Shown: positions 36,590 through 49,800, numbered from the stretch's first letter. The stretch is DNA of 64,000 nt from Geosiphon pyriformis (GCA_016748015.1 JAAOMT010000231.1:207453-271452); one strand, 5' to 3'. Translations and numbers: made by a program. Notes: generated by a model not told the origin, from the letters alone.

Positions 36590-37045
36590 TTATTCTTTAA
36601 TATATCCCAACTCTTCCAAAAAATCAATAACTTTCTCGGGAGGATGGGCAAAAATAGCCTTTCCTTGTTCCCAATCAACTACAATAGGATACTTCAATCG
36701 ATTTGAATCTTGATTTACTATTCGCAGAAAATCATCGGTGGTTTTAGGCGCATCTTTCTCACTTAAAGGTTTTTCGTTTCCCTCGATTTTAGCGTCTCCA
36801 TTGTTCTGCTCCAAAACCTTAGCAAAATCGCTACCAACTCCCAAGTATTCAACAATTGTCATCAATTGCTGCTTTACTACAGGTTGTTGGTCATAATTGA
36901 TAATATCAACCTTGAAACTATCTTCGTTTTTGCGATGAACAGATTGCAGAATGTTCAGTGCTGCTGTTGATTTGGCGTTATTTGGATTATGCAGAAGGCT
37001 GATTATTGGAATAAATCTAGGAAGTCGGAAAGACATCTTTGACAA
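36590..37045 (-). CDS. FMP46: Fmp46-like mitochondrial thioredoxin-fold protein (DUF1687)
   Basis: A 151-residue single-exon ORF. The sequence (MSFRLPRFIPIISLLHNPNN, then FKVDIINYDQQPVVKQQLMT, and near the end YPIVVDWEQGKAIF) fits the fungal family represented by yeast Fmp46, an uncharacterised mitochondrial protein with a thioredoxin-like fold. The ATG four codons in (MSFRLPRF, 37036) is an equally good start. An insert rich in Lys, Glu and Asp (about residues 76-105) lies in the middle. The predicted protein contains no Cys at all, although the yeast family member is annotated as a putative redox enzyme with an active-site Cys. This copy therefore seems unable to act through a thiol. It is divergently arranged with the kinase gene at 37285. 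Confidence 0.75.
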   Translation of the reverse strand: MSKMSFRLPRFIPIISLLHNPNNAKSTAALNILQSVHRKNEDSFKVDIINYDQQPVVKQQLMTIVEYLGVGSDFAKVLEQNNGDAKIEGNEKPLSEKDAPKTTDDFLRIVNQDSNRLKYPIVVDWEQGKAIFAHPPEKVIDFLEELGYIKE

Positions 37046-37284
37046 ATGATTCGTAATTTTAAGTGGCGGGTTAAAAAAACCGAACCTAAACTTTATCTTG
37101 CTTTCACAATGTTTGATATGATCCCAGTCACATGCCCTCTAGGGACCGATCTATGACTCTTCTGTATAGAATCCATGCATTTAGTTGTTTAGTAGTACCG
37201 CCCATTTTAGGCCTCCAGCATTCAAAAAATTAATGGTTTTCTTTCTCGACGGAAGGATTTTCTTTGAATAAATATTTCAAAAGT
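37046..37284. promoter_or_regulatory. Divergent promoter region (Fmp46-like / TKL kinase)
   Basis: Only 239 bp separate the two outward-facing start codons, and this DNA is noticeably less AT-rich than the window average. Both promoters must lie here or overlap the 5' UTRs. No clear TATA box was found on either strand. Confidence 0.5.
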
Positions 37285-39313
37285 ATGCTAATAGATGACT
37301 ATGGCTCGTGCCCCGATTGCAAACGTCAACAGACTGGCTATAAATGGTGCCGTGATTGTACTTCAGAAATGTTGAAAGCAAACTTTAGAAAATGGTCAAG
37401 TAAAAATCTGGAAATTGATTCATTGATCAGGGAGACGCAAAAGTCACCAAAATCTCGTTATGAGTTAATGGAATGGATACCATTTGAACAATTCAGTCAG
37501 ATACGAGAAATTGGGAAAGGAGGATTTGGAATGGTTTATTCGGCAACTTGGTTAAATGGACCAATTATGTTTTGGGACCATGAGACAAAACAATTTTTGA
37601 GGCAAGATGAAACACCAGTAGCTTTAAAACATTTGTTCAAGTCGAAAAATAACATTACGGGAATCGTTAATGAGGTAAATTTTTAAAGGATACGTGTGCT
37701 ATTTTGTAATTCAGATTTTCTCTTTTGAATTCAATTTTTCATTTTAAAATTACAATTAAAAACTTATTTCTTGTTTTTAGGTTACAGCACATTTTCACTG
37801 CAAAGATAGTGAATATATACCTCGATGTTATGGCATTACCAGGGATCCATTTACCAAAGACTATATAATGGTTTCTCAACTGGCCAACAAAGGAAATTTG
37901 CATAATTATTTATGCTGTTTTAACGAAAAACTGGATTGGAAAACTCGCATTGGAATGTTACGAGATATTGCAGCTGGGCTCGCAATGATTCACGAAGCGA
38001 ATTATATACATTGTGATTTTCATAGTGGTAACATTCTTCGACATGGAAATAATTTCGACGACACATTGGTAGCAGATCTAGGTTTATGCCGTCCAGCGAA
38101 CCATGTCAACCAATCGCAACATAGTGGAACTTTTGGGGTTCTTCCTTACGTTGCTCCTGAGGTGTTCAGGGGTGGCGAATATACAAAAGCTGCCGATATT
38201 TACAGCTTCGGGATTTTAATGTGGGAGATTACGTCTGCTCAAAAACCTTTCATGGAGTTTCCACATGACACACATTTAGCATTTGAAATTTGTGATGGTA
38301 AACGGCCTATCATAGTGGAAGGAACGCCTCCTTGTTATGTCAGTTTGATGGAGCGATGTTGGGACTCAAATCCGAAAGAAAGGCCAACTGCAAAACAAAT
38401 TCATAAAATTGTAAAGAGTTGGCATCGTGAAAAAACAAATGTATCAGAATTTGAGGTGGCGGAAAAGTATAGGCTTTCTCAGAATGCTAATTTCAAGTTA
38501 TCTTTGAACCCCGTGACTATTCAACATCCACATGCTTTTTATGCAAGCAGACAATTAAGATATAGTAATTTACCCATACCCCGGAATTCAAGAAATTTTC
38601 TGTCGACTCCTTTCAAATCAAATAGTTTTGCCCGAAATAGTAAGTCAGTTTTATACAAAATAAACGATTTTTTTTTGAATTATGAACTAGCTACTTATCT
38701 TCAACCTTCATAAACAAGTGGATTCACACGAATTCAGTCTTGCCTTAGATCTTGTCGGTAAGTTCAGTAAGTTTTTTATCATTTTTATTCTAAACTTGTG
38801 CTTTCCTTCACCCAAATTATCTTGGCAGATTGTTTAAAAGTACCACAATCTGGCCAAAGTCTTGCTATACCAATCACTGAACAAATCAGCTCTCAGGAAA
38901 CCACTAAATTATTAATGAAAATTCCGAGAAAACCTTTAGCAATTAATAGTCCATTTAATATTGGAACTCTGCCAAGGAGACGTACACCCAGCCCAAACAG
39001 ACCTGGTAGGCAGTTGAGTCCATTGCGAAAGGAGTTTACCATCGAAGAAGGTAAGATAAAATAAAAAAATAATAATAATTATTGCAGAATGCAGTTATTT
39101 GATAGTTATTTTTGTGTTTTTTTTTTAATTCAAGAGGAATCTACTGATATCATTCAGATTATAGGCAAGTTGGGCATTTCAAAGATGAGGGAGTGTTTGT
39201 CTTTAACAATATTCGCTAATTCAATTTCGATGATCAATAGAAGGTCACAATCCCACCAAAAATCAGGCAGATACGAGCATTTTGGCGTGAAACTAAAAAT
39301 TGCCTCAACCTAG
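37285..39313 (+). CDS. TKL-type protein kinase with N-terminal Cys4 module, five exons
   Basis: Exons 37285-37674, 37781-38639, 38719-38757, 38829-39050 and 39135-39313 join in frame (562 residues) by introns with GTAAAT, GTAAGT, GTAAGT and GTAAGA donors. Residues 9-25 carry CPDC and, after nine residues, CRDC, a zinc-ribbon-like Cys4 pair. The kinase domain starts with EWIPFEQF, the P-loop GKGGFG (77-82), VALK (Lys 115), HCDFHSGNIL (Asp 209), DLG in place of DFG (229-231) and APE (255-257). It ends near ERPTAKQIHKIVKSWH. All key residues for catalysis are present, so it should be active. The Cys4-plus-kinase layout is the common pattern of the strongly expanded Glomeromycotina TKL families. 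The C-terminal 230 residues are low-complexity and basic, with TP/SP sites (RRRTPSPNRPG). The last two exons are less certain. Confidence 0.85.
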
Positions 39314-41715
39314 ACTTATTAAATAAGTCTATTTTCTGAAAACTGTATAATCGAAAAGATTGACTTGAGAGGTCTCAATCCACACCATCCATTAAAAAAA
39401 TGAAAATATGCATCCCAGGTAGTGTTCAAGTTAAAATAAGCGTTCTTTGGAGCCCAGAAAAATTCGATCGAATATTTTTATAAAAATTATTTATCTGCTC
39501 TCTTTTTTTCTATTTTTGATAAAAAAAATAGATCCAACATAATATTATATCGTATAGCATCACAATGTGATCTTTAAAAAGAAGAAAAGAAACTTTGAAA
39601 TTTGATCGAGGACAATGTTATCTTTAATCTTACCCTTTGAAATAAATGCTTATTTTTTGATATACGTGAGCGATCTTCAAAAAATTTATCTTACTAAATT
39701 ATTTTGAAGCTCCATAAAATTTTTCAATATATTATTGATGTGAATTTTTTATTGAATAAATAATAAACACCAAAAATAACATGAAATTATAAAAATCTTA
39801 ATATTAATTGTAAATTCAAAAAAATTCCTTGTATTGTTAATTAATGATCAGTTTTCAAAAAAAATGATAATAATTTGAAACAAATAACTTTTAAATTTGG
39901 TTGTTCATTATTTTTAACATGGAATAATTATTTATTAAAAAAGTATTTTTATTAAGTCTATAATTGCAAAAACCTAAATTTTTCTGAACATAAAATATGT
40001 AAAATTATTATTTCATTTAAAAAAATTGAGGGTTAAGTCAAAAATATATCATGATAAATTTAAAGTTTAATTTTATAATTGATCCCCATGGTCGGAAGCC
40101 CCAAAAGATTGGGCCCAGATAAAAGTTTCTCCATTTTATATACCAATTTTTATAATAACTAATTTTTTAAGGATATTATTATTTTTTTTATTCAAAATTG
40201 ATATAATAATTTAAATTGTTGTTTTTTTTTCTATTAAAATTTGTTCCGTAAAATCAAAATCAAAACCATTGTATTTATTTTATTTTCAAGTTCATGCTTT
40301 TTTTCACAATTTAATTTGAAATTAAATTTTAGAAAATTAAAATAAATCTTTTTGGTAAAAATGCAAAACTTAAAATTCATGTTTGTGTTTTTTGACAAAA
40401 AATAGGATATCTATTCTTAAAGAATTTATAAAATTACATTTAAATTAAATATTCAAAAATATTGAATTTAAAAAGCAAATTTAAATAAATTAAACTAACG
40501 ATTAAGTTATTAATTTTTTTTAAAAATAAGTAATTAAAAGCAAAAATATCGAATTAATAAGAGATAATAATAATTTAAATTGAAGGATCAAGCGCAACTG
40601 TTTATAAAACTCACTGACGAACTAATTTATTAAAAAAACCAATCTAAATAAAGTTATTAATATTATTAAATATAATAAAAAAGATATGATATATATATAA
40701 TTTTTTTTAAAATATAGTTCTTGGTATTTTATTAGCCATTACAATGCATTTACTTTTCTTATTTTATTTTATATTTTAATTTTCTACATTGAAGTTACAA
40801 AAATTCATAATTTTTATGTTGACAATGTCAGTTATAGCATTTTTATAGCAATATGAATAGGATTCTAAAATCAAAGTGAGAAATTATTAATTTAATTGCT
40901 GCAGTTATCACCATTTGGTCTTTTTTGTCAATTATTTCTTTAACTGTTTTCTTACAGCAAGTATGCTTGTACTTGAAGAGATAGATATTAAAATTTAATA
41001 GATTTTGTGGCATTATTAGTTTAAATTAAGCATAATAATGAGGCTTTGCAAGATGTTTTATGTGTAAAGTTTGATTCTATAATAAAAGAATTTTTGGATG
41101 ATATCTGCTAATCTAATTGTCAGAAAACTAGCAAAGTGTATTAAGATTTTAAAAAAAGCGATGATAATCAGTCTACAAATAATGCGCAAAATAGTATAAT
41201 TATTCGATAATAGTCACAAATTCCAATTTAAAAATTGAGTGATCAATTATAAAGAGAGTTTGTTAAGCATTGAGGTTCTACTTTCATGATAAGATATTCT
41301 TAACCGTTTCAGAAATTAGTGTTATTATATATTTCAAAAATTCGGATTGTCAATTTTTTTCAACGAGTATCTTTTCTGAATTGAAAAATTGAATTTTGCA
41401 ATTAAGTAACGGAAACGAATACAAATTCCTTTACAAACTTAGGTTTTAAATATTCTTATCTTTAAATATTGACTGCGAATTAAGTATTGAATAAAATTTA
41501 ACTAGATGAAACTCATGTCTAGAAAGTTATATTCTAAAAATTCTTATAAAAATAAAGTGTAAATTTAAAGATTATTCATTTTCGTTATTTTAATCTCGTG
41601 ACCATTTTTCTGTTCCCAATTTTTGATTGGCCCCCTAATTAGTAATATTCAAAGTTTTTGTATATCATCAAGGTTTTGGGTTTAAAAATATAATAAGGCA
41701 AACTGTCTTAAGGAG
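39314..41715. other. AT-rich intergenic, no gene recognised
   Basis: Short ORFs only. A short island at about 40080-40130 (around CCCCATGGTCGGAAGCCCCA) is less AT-rich but too short to interpret. Nothing else was seen. Confidence 0.45.
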
Positions 41716-41990
41716 TAAGGCACGACACTTAAACGGGCTAAATCCAATATATGTCCGGGATGAAATAAAACTATCCATCTGGATATGACGTAAAACTATC
41801 TGTCGATGGAAGACGACACTAAATAAGCCGTCCCATCTTGAAAGATGTAAAATATCCGTCTGGATATGATGTAAAACTATCTGTCGATGGAAGACGACAC
41901 TAAATAAGCCGTCCCATCTGGAATGATGTAAAACTATCCATCTGGCTATGATGTAAAACTACCCGTCAAAGGAAAATGACGGTAAACACC
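41716..41990. repeat. Tandem repeat of about 82 bp, three to four degenerate units
   Basis: Units begin near 41772, 41853 and 41935 (TATCCRTCTGG), with a more degenerate one upstream. Each contains TATGAYGTAAAACTATCTGT, then a CGATGGAAGACGACACTAAATAAGCC-type segment (two good copies) and CCGTCCCATCT. Within a unit, GATGTAAAACTATC and CCGTC/CCATCT occur again, giving a nested half-unit structure. There is no open reading frame. Copies 1 and 2 are nearly identical, so the duplication is recent. Confidence 0.85.
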
Positions 41991-42689
41991 AATAGCAATG
42001 ATAAATAAAATCTGAGCGTGATCTTTGATATAAATAGTTTTTTAAAAAATATAGTTTTATTTCTTTTAATATTTAAACTCATAAGACGAGTTTATAATAG
42101 TTTTTCATTATTCCTTTCTCAGACAGGACCTAATTTCTTTCTTTGCGGTTTAATGAACTTTATGTAAATTTTACGATTACTATAAGAATAACACTCTTTC
42201 GTACCGACGACTTATCGACCAAAAGACGAGCTGCAGAATGGGTTGATCTGTAGGAAAGGAAGATAGGTCGAGGATTGGTCGACGGCTTGACGCGAATATC
42301 AAAACTGAAGACGACGCCTACTATGAGTATGGTGGCAAAGACCTTTCGAGGTTAGCATTTGGCGAACGAAGGTGATTTATTCTCTAATATTTTCTTGAAC
42401 TCGAAGGGAACATATAATTAATTACTTGGAAAATGATAAGAGATTGTGCAGCTGTTGTCAACAACCGTCACAGTCAAATCTTTAAGACGAGCGTGGTAGG
42501 GATCTTCGAGCTGCCTACCATTCAAGTCTTTCAGGCGGGCATAGTCAGCTTGTTTGATGTCAAGTCTCAAGATGACCTATAAGGCGAGTACATGGCGTGG
42601 TCTTTTTTTATTTAGAGAAATAGAATAAATACAAATCTCTCTTTGAATATGTTTTTATGTGTAAACTCTCTTAAAATCAAAGTCACTTT
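41991..42689. other. Higher-GC non-coding block of unknown origin
   Basis: The stretch at 42190-42600 is much less AT-rich than the neighbourhood. It contains dispersed GACGA/GGCGA-type motifs and imperfect repeats of a TCAARTCTTTMAGRCGRGC-like unit (about 42474, 42522 and 42561). No frame is open and no domain is recognised. Together with the adjacent 82-bp repeat it may be part of an unidentified transposable element or a satellite-like block. Confidence 0.4.
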
Positions 42690-42944
42690 CAAAGTTCAGA
42701 AAGCATCAAGAATAAATGGAATGACTGCAAGGCTTGTAAATGCCTATTTTTTGAAAGATTTTATAAATGTTTCTCAAGCGGCAATGAAATGATTGAGGAA
42801 ATAATAAAAAATCACAAAACTTTGGCTAAAAATGAAAATAAAAAGAATGAATTATATTATTACGAATGGATTCCATGGGAGTCTTTGAAAAACATGTCTA
42901 AGATTGGTGCTAAAGGGTTCGATTCTATTTATAAAACAACATAA
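42690..42944 (+). pseudogene. TKL kinase N-terminal fragment
   Basis: One frame gives WNDCKACKCLFFERFYKCF, then SGNEMIEEIIKN, then YYYEWIPWESLKNMSKIGAK, up to a stop at 42942. This is the N-terminus and start of the kinase domain of the same family as the gene at 37285: Cys pairs, EWIPWE, and a P-loop altered to GAKGFDSIY. It stops at the P-loop. The rest is missing or replaced by unrelated DNA, so this is a gene fragment. Confidence 0.75.
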
Positions 42945-43344
42945 GTACACAAAAAAAAAGTTCACCGAATTTTTTTTTTTGCCTAAAAACAGTAATTTAA
43001 AAACAAAATATTAACTATATGAAATTCAAAAATACATTTGGTCAAGCAATTACACAATTCCAATAGTTGTACACTTTAAATTTCTAATTTTTTGGATGTT
43101 ACCATATTAACTACAATTTTTGGATGTAAAAGCTTTATTCTCAATAATAACACAGATTTTTAATTTTTCAGCCATGGTAATTGAAAATGATAATGATCTG
43201 TTTTATATATTGGCATTATTTTGTAAAGAACAGACCACTTATTATTATCTTTTAAAATAAAAAAACCATAAAGCCCACTTCTTATTATTTAGAATGAGTG
43301 TTAGACTTATAATAATATATAGTAAGCATTAATAGATTATGAAT
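42945..43344. other. AT-rich spacer between two kinase remnants
   Basis: This starts at the abrupt end of the kinase fragment. No frame or inverted repeat pair was recognised, although the sudden break suggests an insertion or deletion point at about 42942. Confidence 0.4.
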
Positions 43345-44399
43345 AATACAGAAACAGTTCCATGTAGATTTTAAAATTTACAAGGGAATTTCTGAAAGTT
43401 GGAGAAGCTGTCTGGAATGGATTTCTCCCGGCGAGATCAAATTTTTAGAAAAGGTGGGAACGGGAGGATTTGGTGCTGTTAAAGAAGGTACATGGGAGAG
43501 AGGGACAATTCTATTTTGGGACAAAAAAAATCAATAGTACTAGAGAGGTGGCGCTACGAGAGTTGCTTTGAAATGTCTTAAAAACAGCCAAAATATGGAA
43601 TATGTCAATTCAATTGAGGTAATTTGGTTTAATAAGCTTGTCGGATTTTGAATATTCTCTTTTCTTTTTATAACGCTAGAAAGCGCAATAGTCTTTTGCC
43701 CATCTTAAGTGTGACTCTTGCAAATATATCCTTCGATGCTATGGAATCACAAAAGACATTAAAACCAATGAAATTGTTATGGTTTTACCATTTGCGGAAC
43801 ACGGAGACCTCAAAACTTTTCTAAAGGTGGACGGAATCACTTTTTACTTGGGACATGTTCCTTCATATTCTTATTCAAATTGCTGGTGGCCTAAGATTTA
43901 TACATGACTCAAAACTTGTGCATGGAGACATACATCCTATAAATATCCTTGTATTGAAAACAAATCCCTTAAAAGTTGTCATTTCTGATCTTGGATTCTG
44001 TCGTCCTGCCGATCACTCTACACGGTCTGGCGATATTTTTGGGGTCGTTCAATACCTAGCGCCTGAAGTTTGTAACTTGTCGCCAAATACTACGCACAGC
44101 GATATTTATAGTTGTGTTATCATTTTCTGGGAAATTATTTCCGGAGAAAGACTGTGGAATGATGTCAAAAACGCATGTACATTCAATTGGATATAATTCA
44201 GGGAGAACGCCCTGTAATCAAAAAGCATACACCTCAATGTATCCAGGAAATGATTGAAAAAAATTGGGATGAGAATCCATATTGCCGTGACAGTGCAGAA
44301 CAATTTTAACAAAAAATTATTGCTGCTCGCGACAACTGTGAATTAAATGAATTTGTCGGTGAAAAAAAATTGATTCCAAAGAGATACAAGATACTATAA
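43345..44399 (+). pseudogene. TKL kinase pseudogene
   Basis: Kinase motifs appear in order but in different frames: CLEWISPGEIKFLEKVGTGG (intact P-loop GTGGFGAV), two stops after DKKNQ (about 43535), VALKCLK, an intron at 43619-43679, then CDSCKYILRCYGIT, which is the usual start of the second exon. A frameshift follows near 43845. The next open part (43855-44196) holds HILIQIAGGLRFIHDSKLVH, GDIHPINIL (catalytic Asp kept), SDLGFCRPAD and YLAPE. A further frameshift near 44175 and a stop near 44308 precede a decayed C-terminal lobe. At least five lesions make it a clear pseudogene. The intron position matches the first intron of the kinase gene at 37285. Confidence 0.85.
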
Positions 44400-46845
44400 A
44401 TGATACGACAAGATATACAAGTCAAATAATCTCGAAACCTACATTTTCTACAAATGGTAAGCTTTTCAGTTATTTTTAATCTTTTTCTAAAATTTTTAAT
44501 ACAAGGGTCTTTTTTCTAGTTGCATTTGGCGTTCGGTTAAGTTAGCAATGATGGATAATGCATGGTATAGTATATACGCAATCGATGAATTCAAGTTCTG
44601 ATCAAATCGACAAGATCAAATAAGTACTTTAATAATGCTATTATCTTGATATTTAACTTGGAACAGATGAAGAATTTGAGGGAGGAATCGATTTTTTATT
44701 TATCTTTAAAAATATAGTATAGACTATCATATATAGTGTCTTTTTTATATCTTTTTAAAAGAAGCTTACCTATATATTCAAGTATGAGGATTATTAACTC
44801 TAAAGCGTTTCCTTTTCAAAAATTATATAAATAAATATATTTGAAATATAATAAAGGTGAAAATTTTTATATCATTAAATTTTCACTCATAGAGAGTGGG
44901 ATCTTTCTCAGGTTAAGTACTCAAATTATTAAAATTTTAATTTACAAGGTTAGCCATTTTCATTTATGAATATTTGTCATCATCTATCAAAGAAATAATA
45001 GTGAATATGATGGTATCATACGGCGGTTGATGGCCTTTTAGGCTTTTTTAATGACAATAAAAATAAAAATATAGATTTGTCTTTTGAAGTCATTGATTTA
45101 TTCAAACAAAAAGCTAAATGATTTTGAAATAAGACATAAATATTATTCTAAAATATTGTATATATACTCATTATTCCAAACATAATCTCAATTATTAACT
45201 AAAATATATAATAAGTTTTTTATATTTTGCGGCTGAATTTAAATTTCTTGGATTTTAATAAAAATAACTAATAGTTGAAAGAAATCGTACCAAGATCATT
45301 AATCATAAATCTAATAAATTAAATCAGAATTAGCAAATTACCTTGATGCAGTGATACAAGTAAATGGTTTACTCTCATTAGTATTTTTACTCTTCAAATT
45401 TTGATTTTTATCATATTGCATATCACATCTAATACTATTTCTTTATCTTTACTAAAGTTTTTTATTTTTTGCAGTTATATTGTGGCAATCTCTATTTTAA
45501 TTTGTATATTAAATGAATATTTAATAACTTTCATTCATTTAGAGTAATAGGTTTGTAAATGTTTTATCACATTGATTCTGATATCATAGTTGACTATAAA
45601 AAACGGATAATATAAAGCATTTTTATATTTAATAGGATAATTAATTTCAAATTTTAAATTCATTGAAAATTTAAAAAGGGCGATAATAATTGATTCATAT
45701 ATATTTCTTTCATCAGTATTCTTTTTCTAGCGTTTCAACACTGGACTGGAAGCATATATCAGCGTAAAGAATGAATATTATTTTATGGTTTTTGCGCTGC
45801 CTTATTTACTCTACTCTGAATCTTTTAGCAATATCCAAAAGAGTTGAAGATTTAATCTTTTAGGGTAGTAATCAATATTTCTATTATAGATATTCCACAA
45901 TTTGGAATTTTAAAATTCCATGCTTGATCAAATCAAATATCTTATATAACTGATATTTATTTTCATTAATTCAACTAAGTTATTTATTATCAAAAACTTT
46001 ATGCCTAATATATTATTTCTCTAATTGGTCTAGATATAAACTCAATAATTTTAACAATAAATAAAAAAAAGTATAAAGGCTTAAACTTTAAAAACTATGG
46101 CCATAAAGAAAATGGATGTTTTTCATTTCATGCAAAATTCGTTAACCAATTTATTTTATTTTATTTTAAAGCTCAGATTTTGCATGAATACAAATGAAAC
46201 AGCAAATTGAAAGCAAATTATTATGTCCATATACTAACAAAAATCTATTACATTTGCTTTTGAAGACAATGTTAGATAAGAATGAATTTTTTTTTAGAAT
46301 GATAGTAATTGAAAACACACATTTATAAAGCAAAAAATTGAGTTTGAAAAATGAGATTTTATTATTCCACTGGTCATTTCACTCTCACGACCTAAACCTA
46401 ATCAAGCATTTATAGAATGAAGTGCATTTGAATAGACCCTCTGATTCACTTTCCAATATAGATGAGCTGTGAGAAAATTCCGAATAACATCAAAAATTGA
46501 TTTTTGTAAAAGATTAAATAATTCGATTCAAAAAGTGTTTGGAATCTAATTGAAACAAAAGATAGTTTTACTTTATAAAATCGTAAAACAGCTAATTTTT
46601 TTTATATGTATATATTATTAGTCGATGAAAAAGTTTGTTTTATATTTAAAAAAATTCTAATAATTAAAATTGTGTAATTAGATTTCTTTATAAATATGTG
46701 AACTTTAATTTACAAATAGATATTATTGCAAAGAAGTTAATAATAAATGTGTGTTTTAAAATTAAATAAATTATTAAAAATTGAATTTTAATAAATTGAA
46801 TTTCATTGTAATTTTTTATTGGTTATTATATTTTAATTATAGAAT

Positions 46846-46881
<36 letters not shown>

Positions 46882-49800
46882 TACTAAATGTTCATATATC
46901 AAATTACGTTTGTTGATATATTTTACTATTATCAGCAAATTTTTATACTTATTAATTATTAAGAATTTTAAATATGTAAAAATTCTAATATCTTATTATT
47001 GAAAAAAAAAACTTTTGATCAATTTAGATTTAAAATATTTTAGTTTAATAAAAAATCATAAAATTCGATTAAAATTTTGAAAATATATTGTAACTTAGTT
47101 TAATATTAGATATTCAAAAATAATTATTACTAAAAAACTTCTAGTATATTATTAAAAAGTATTTTTATAATAATTTTCTATTCAATGCTGGAATTAAAAA
47201 TATTTCAATTTACATTTTGCTTCAATAATATTTATATTAAATAAAAAAAATATTATTTAACAATTGTGATTTTTATTGATAATTAATTTAATATATAAAT
47301 TATTATTAAAAATTCGCAAACAATTAATCAAAATTTGGTGAAATAAATTTTGTTTAATTAAGAAACCAATTTAAACAAATATAAATATTTGATTAATTTG
47401 AAGAGCAATTTTTTCAACTAAAGTAATATAGAATTGTTTACCATTTATTGATTTGTGTAAATTTCTTAATGCAATCAAAAATTGTTTTAACTTTGTTAGA
47501 TTACATATGACAACATGTATTGTAATGCCAATTGACAAAGAACAATTATTAATCTAATATTCTTTGGAATTTTTTACCAAAAACAAGTATTGTCAATTAT
47601 AAACAATGATGACACCTTATTAAGTTTTTGCACATTTTTTGTGAAATACTGAGAAAAAGTTTGTAAATGCAGACTTTAAAAAAGAACTCTTTATATGAAT
47701 TATTTTCATTCTTATAGCAAAGTCTATACAGTTAACAAAAAATGTACTACATATTTGAAATTGAGATTGTGCAATTAAGAATCCTAAAGCAGTTCAAAAT
47801 AATAGTTTTAAAAACCTTAAGATGTAGCAATATTCAAAGATAGTTATTCACATGCAAACATTATAATTTCTTTAGAGCTGAAAAACTATGTATAGTGCAA
47901 ATTCAAGCTTTCTGATCTTTGATAGAAATTCAAATTTCAAAAACCATAAAAAAAGTGTACTTTTAAACTGGCAATGCAAAAAAAATTAAAATTGGTTTTG
48001 CTCTAAAAATTTTCTGCATGTATAAGTATAAACAATGGTTAGAATAATATTTAAAACTTTTATTGAAATTAGAAAGTTATAAAAACAAGATATTAAAAGT
48101 GGCTGTTGCTAAAACTTGTTTGTTTTAATGCTCAAAGAAATTTTTATGAATTTTAGCAAAATAATATTTTCATGCAATATACAAATTGCTTTACAAGGAA
48201 ATTAAACTACAACATAACAATAAGACTTGTTAAATAAAACAGTTTGAAGAATCAATAAATACATAGAAGAAATAGTAAAGAACGACTCAATAACAAGACA
48301 AAAGTTTATACAAATTATCTTTTAACTTTGGAAATAATGGATTTTTCTATTTAATTTAACTAATATGAAATAAGTCTTTTATTGGTTAATTCATCGATTT
48401 AATTATTTGAGCAGTAATAAAAAATTTCCAGTTTTTATAATTACAAGATACAATAATATTAATTTCTGCTGAAATAAATTTGTATAAATAAAAAATTACA
48501 GAACATAATAATCTATCAATATATAGTGTTTTGTAATTTACAAAAAATCAAGAATTAAGAACAAATTTCATATGCAAAAATAAAAATTTGAAAATCCATT
48601 TTAAGCTTAAATTGTATTCCAAGATTTCAATATTTTTTTAGAATAATATTTATTTAAAATTAACTTGAAGTATATTTTGAGGTTTAATATGTTTTACTCA
48701 TTATATATTAAATTTCTCATTAGCCAAAATATTTTTGAAAGGCGCAAATAGTATTGGATTTTTTTCAGAAAATTATTTTTCATATCTGTGTGTCTAATAT
48801 TCTTTGGTTTATTGGGAAACTTATGATTTCTAAAAATATATCTTGGCTTCTTAATTATTTTTAAAGTACTTAAAATACTGGCCTCATTTGACTCATCAAA
48901 TATTTAACTTTTTCTTTTAGAGATTCCGAAGTTTACGTTTTTGCGGAAATATCAACATATCATATAATAAGTTAAATTTAATCTTCCTGAAAATCTTTCC
49001 AAAATAATAGTTCTTTATTCTCCAAAAACGATTTTTGAAGAGTCAAATGATCATAAATTAGCGTAAATTTCCATTTTTTCAGGTTTTTGAGTTTCATTTA
49101 TAACTTGGAACGTTCTTTTGAAAAGTTAAAGTTTTAAATTTCTGTATATAAAAAAACCTGATTACATCTCAATCGATATGGGTAAAAATTTCTCAACATT
49201 TGGCTCTTTGATGCAATCTTTTAATTTCATAAACAATAACCATAGGTATTAAATGTTAATGCGGTGCTAATATTAAATCGAAGGAAATTCGCTTCTATCA
49301 AGAATGAATCTTACAATGATATTAACCTTAAACAGCTAAAAACCCGATCAAAATACATTGTGTTTCCTCAAAAAAGCGATTGCTCGGCATAGCATTCAAT
49401 GCGATCGAAGATTAAAAATGGTGATATGCCAATCCCCCTTGTTTCTGATACGCGCGTAAACGCGTATTAAAATAGTTTTTTTAAAGAAAACAGCAATAAA
49501 ATTTTTTCCTTTTTCTTACAAGATTTTCATTATCAGAGTGTAGCTTCAACCCACAACACATTTATGGAAAAACGGCAGATTTTGATTAATAATTCAATTC
49601 AATTCAATGTTTCTAAAACAGCTTTTGTAGTGATTTTTATTCATGTTTATGATTTTAAAGCCAATTTATTACTCGTGCTTTAAACTTTTAAAATTTGTTA
49701 TGATAGCAATCAAGCTATTGTTTAATGTGATTTTTTAAAAAGTAAAACTATTATGTACAAGCGATGATTTGAAGAAAACAGAAATAGACCGGAAAGCTAA

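Noticed and set aside
41716-41990. CRISPR-like array
   Set aside because: Units are about 82 bp, contiguous and without unique spacers, and the DNA is eukaryotic.
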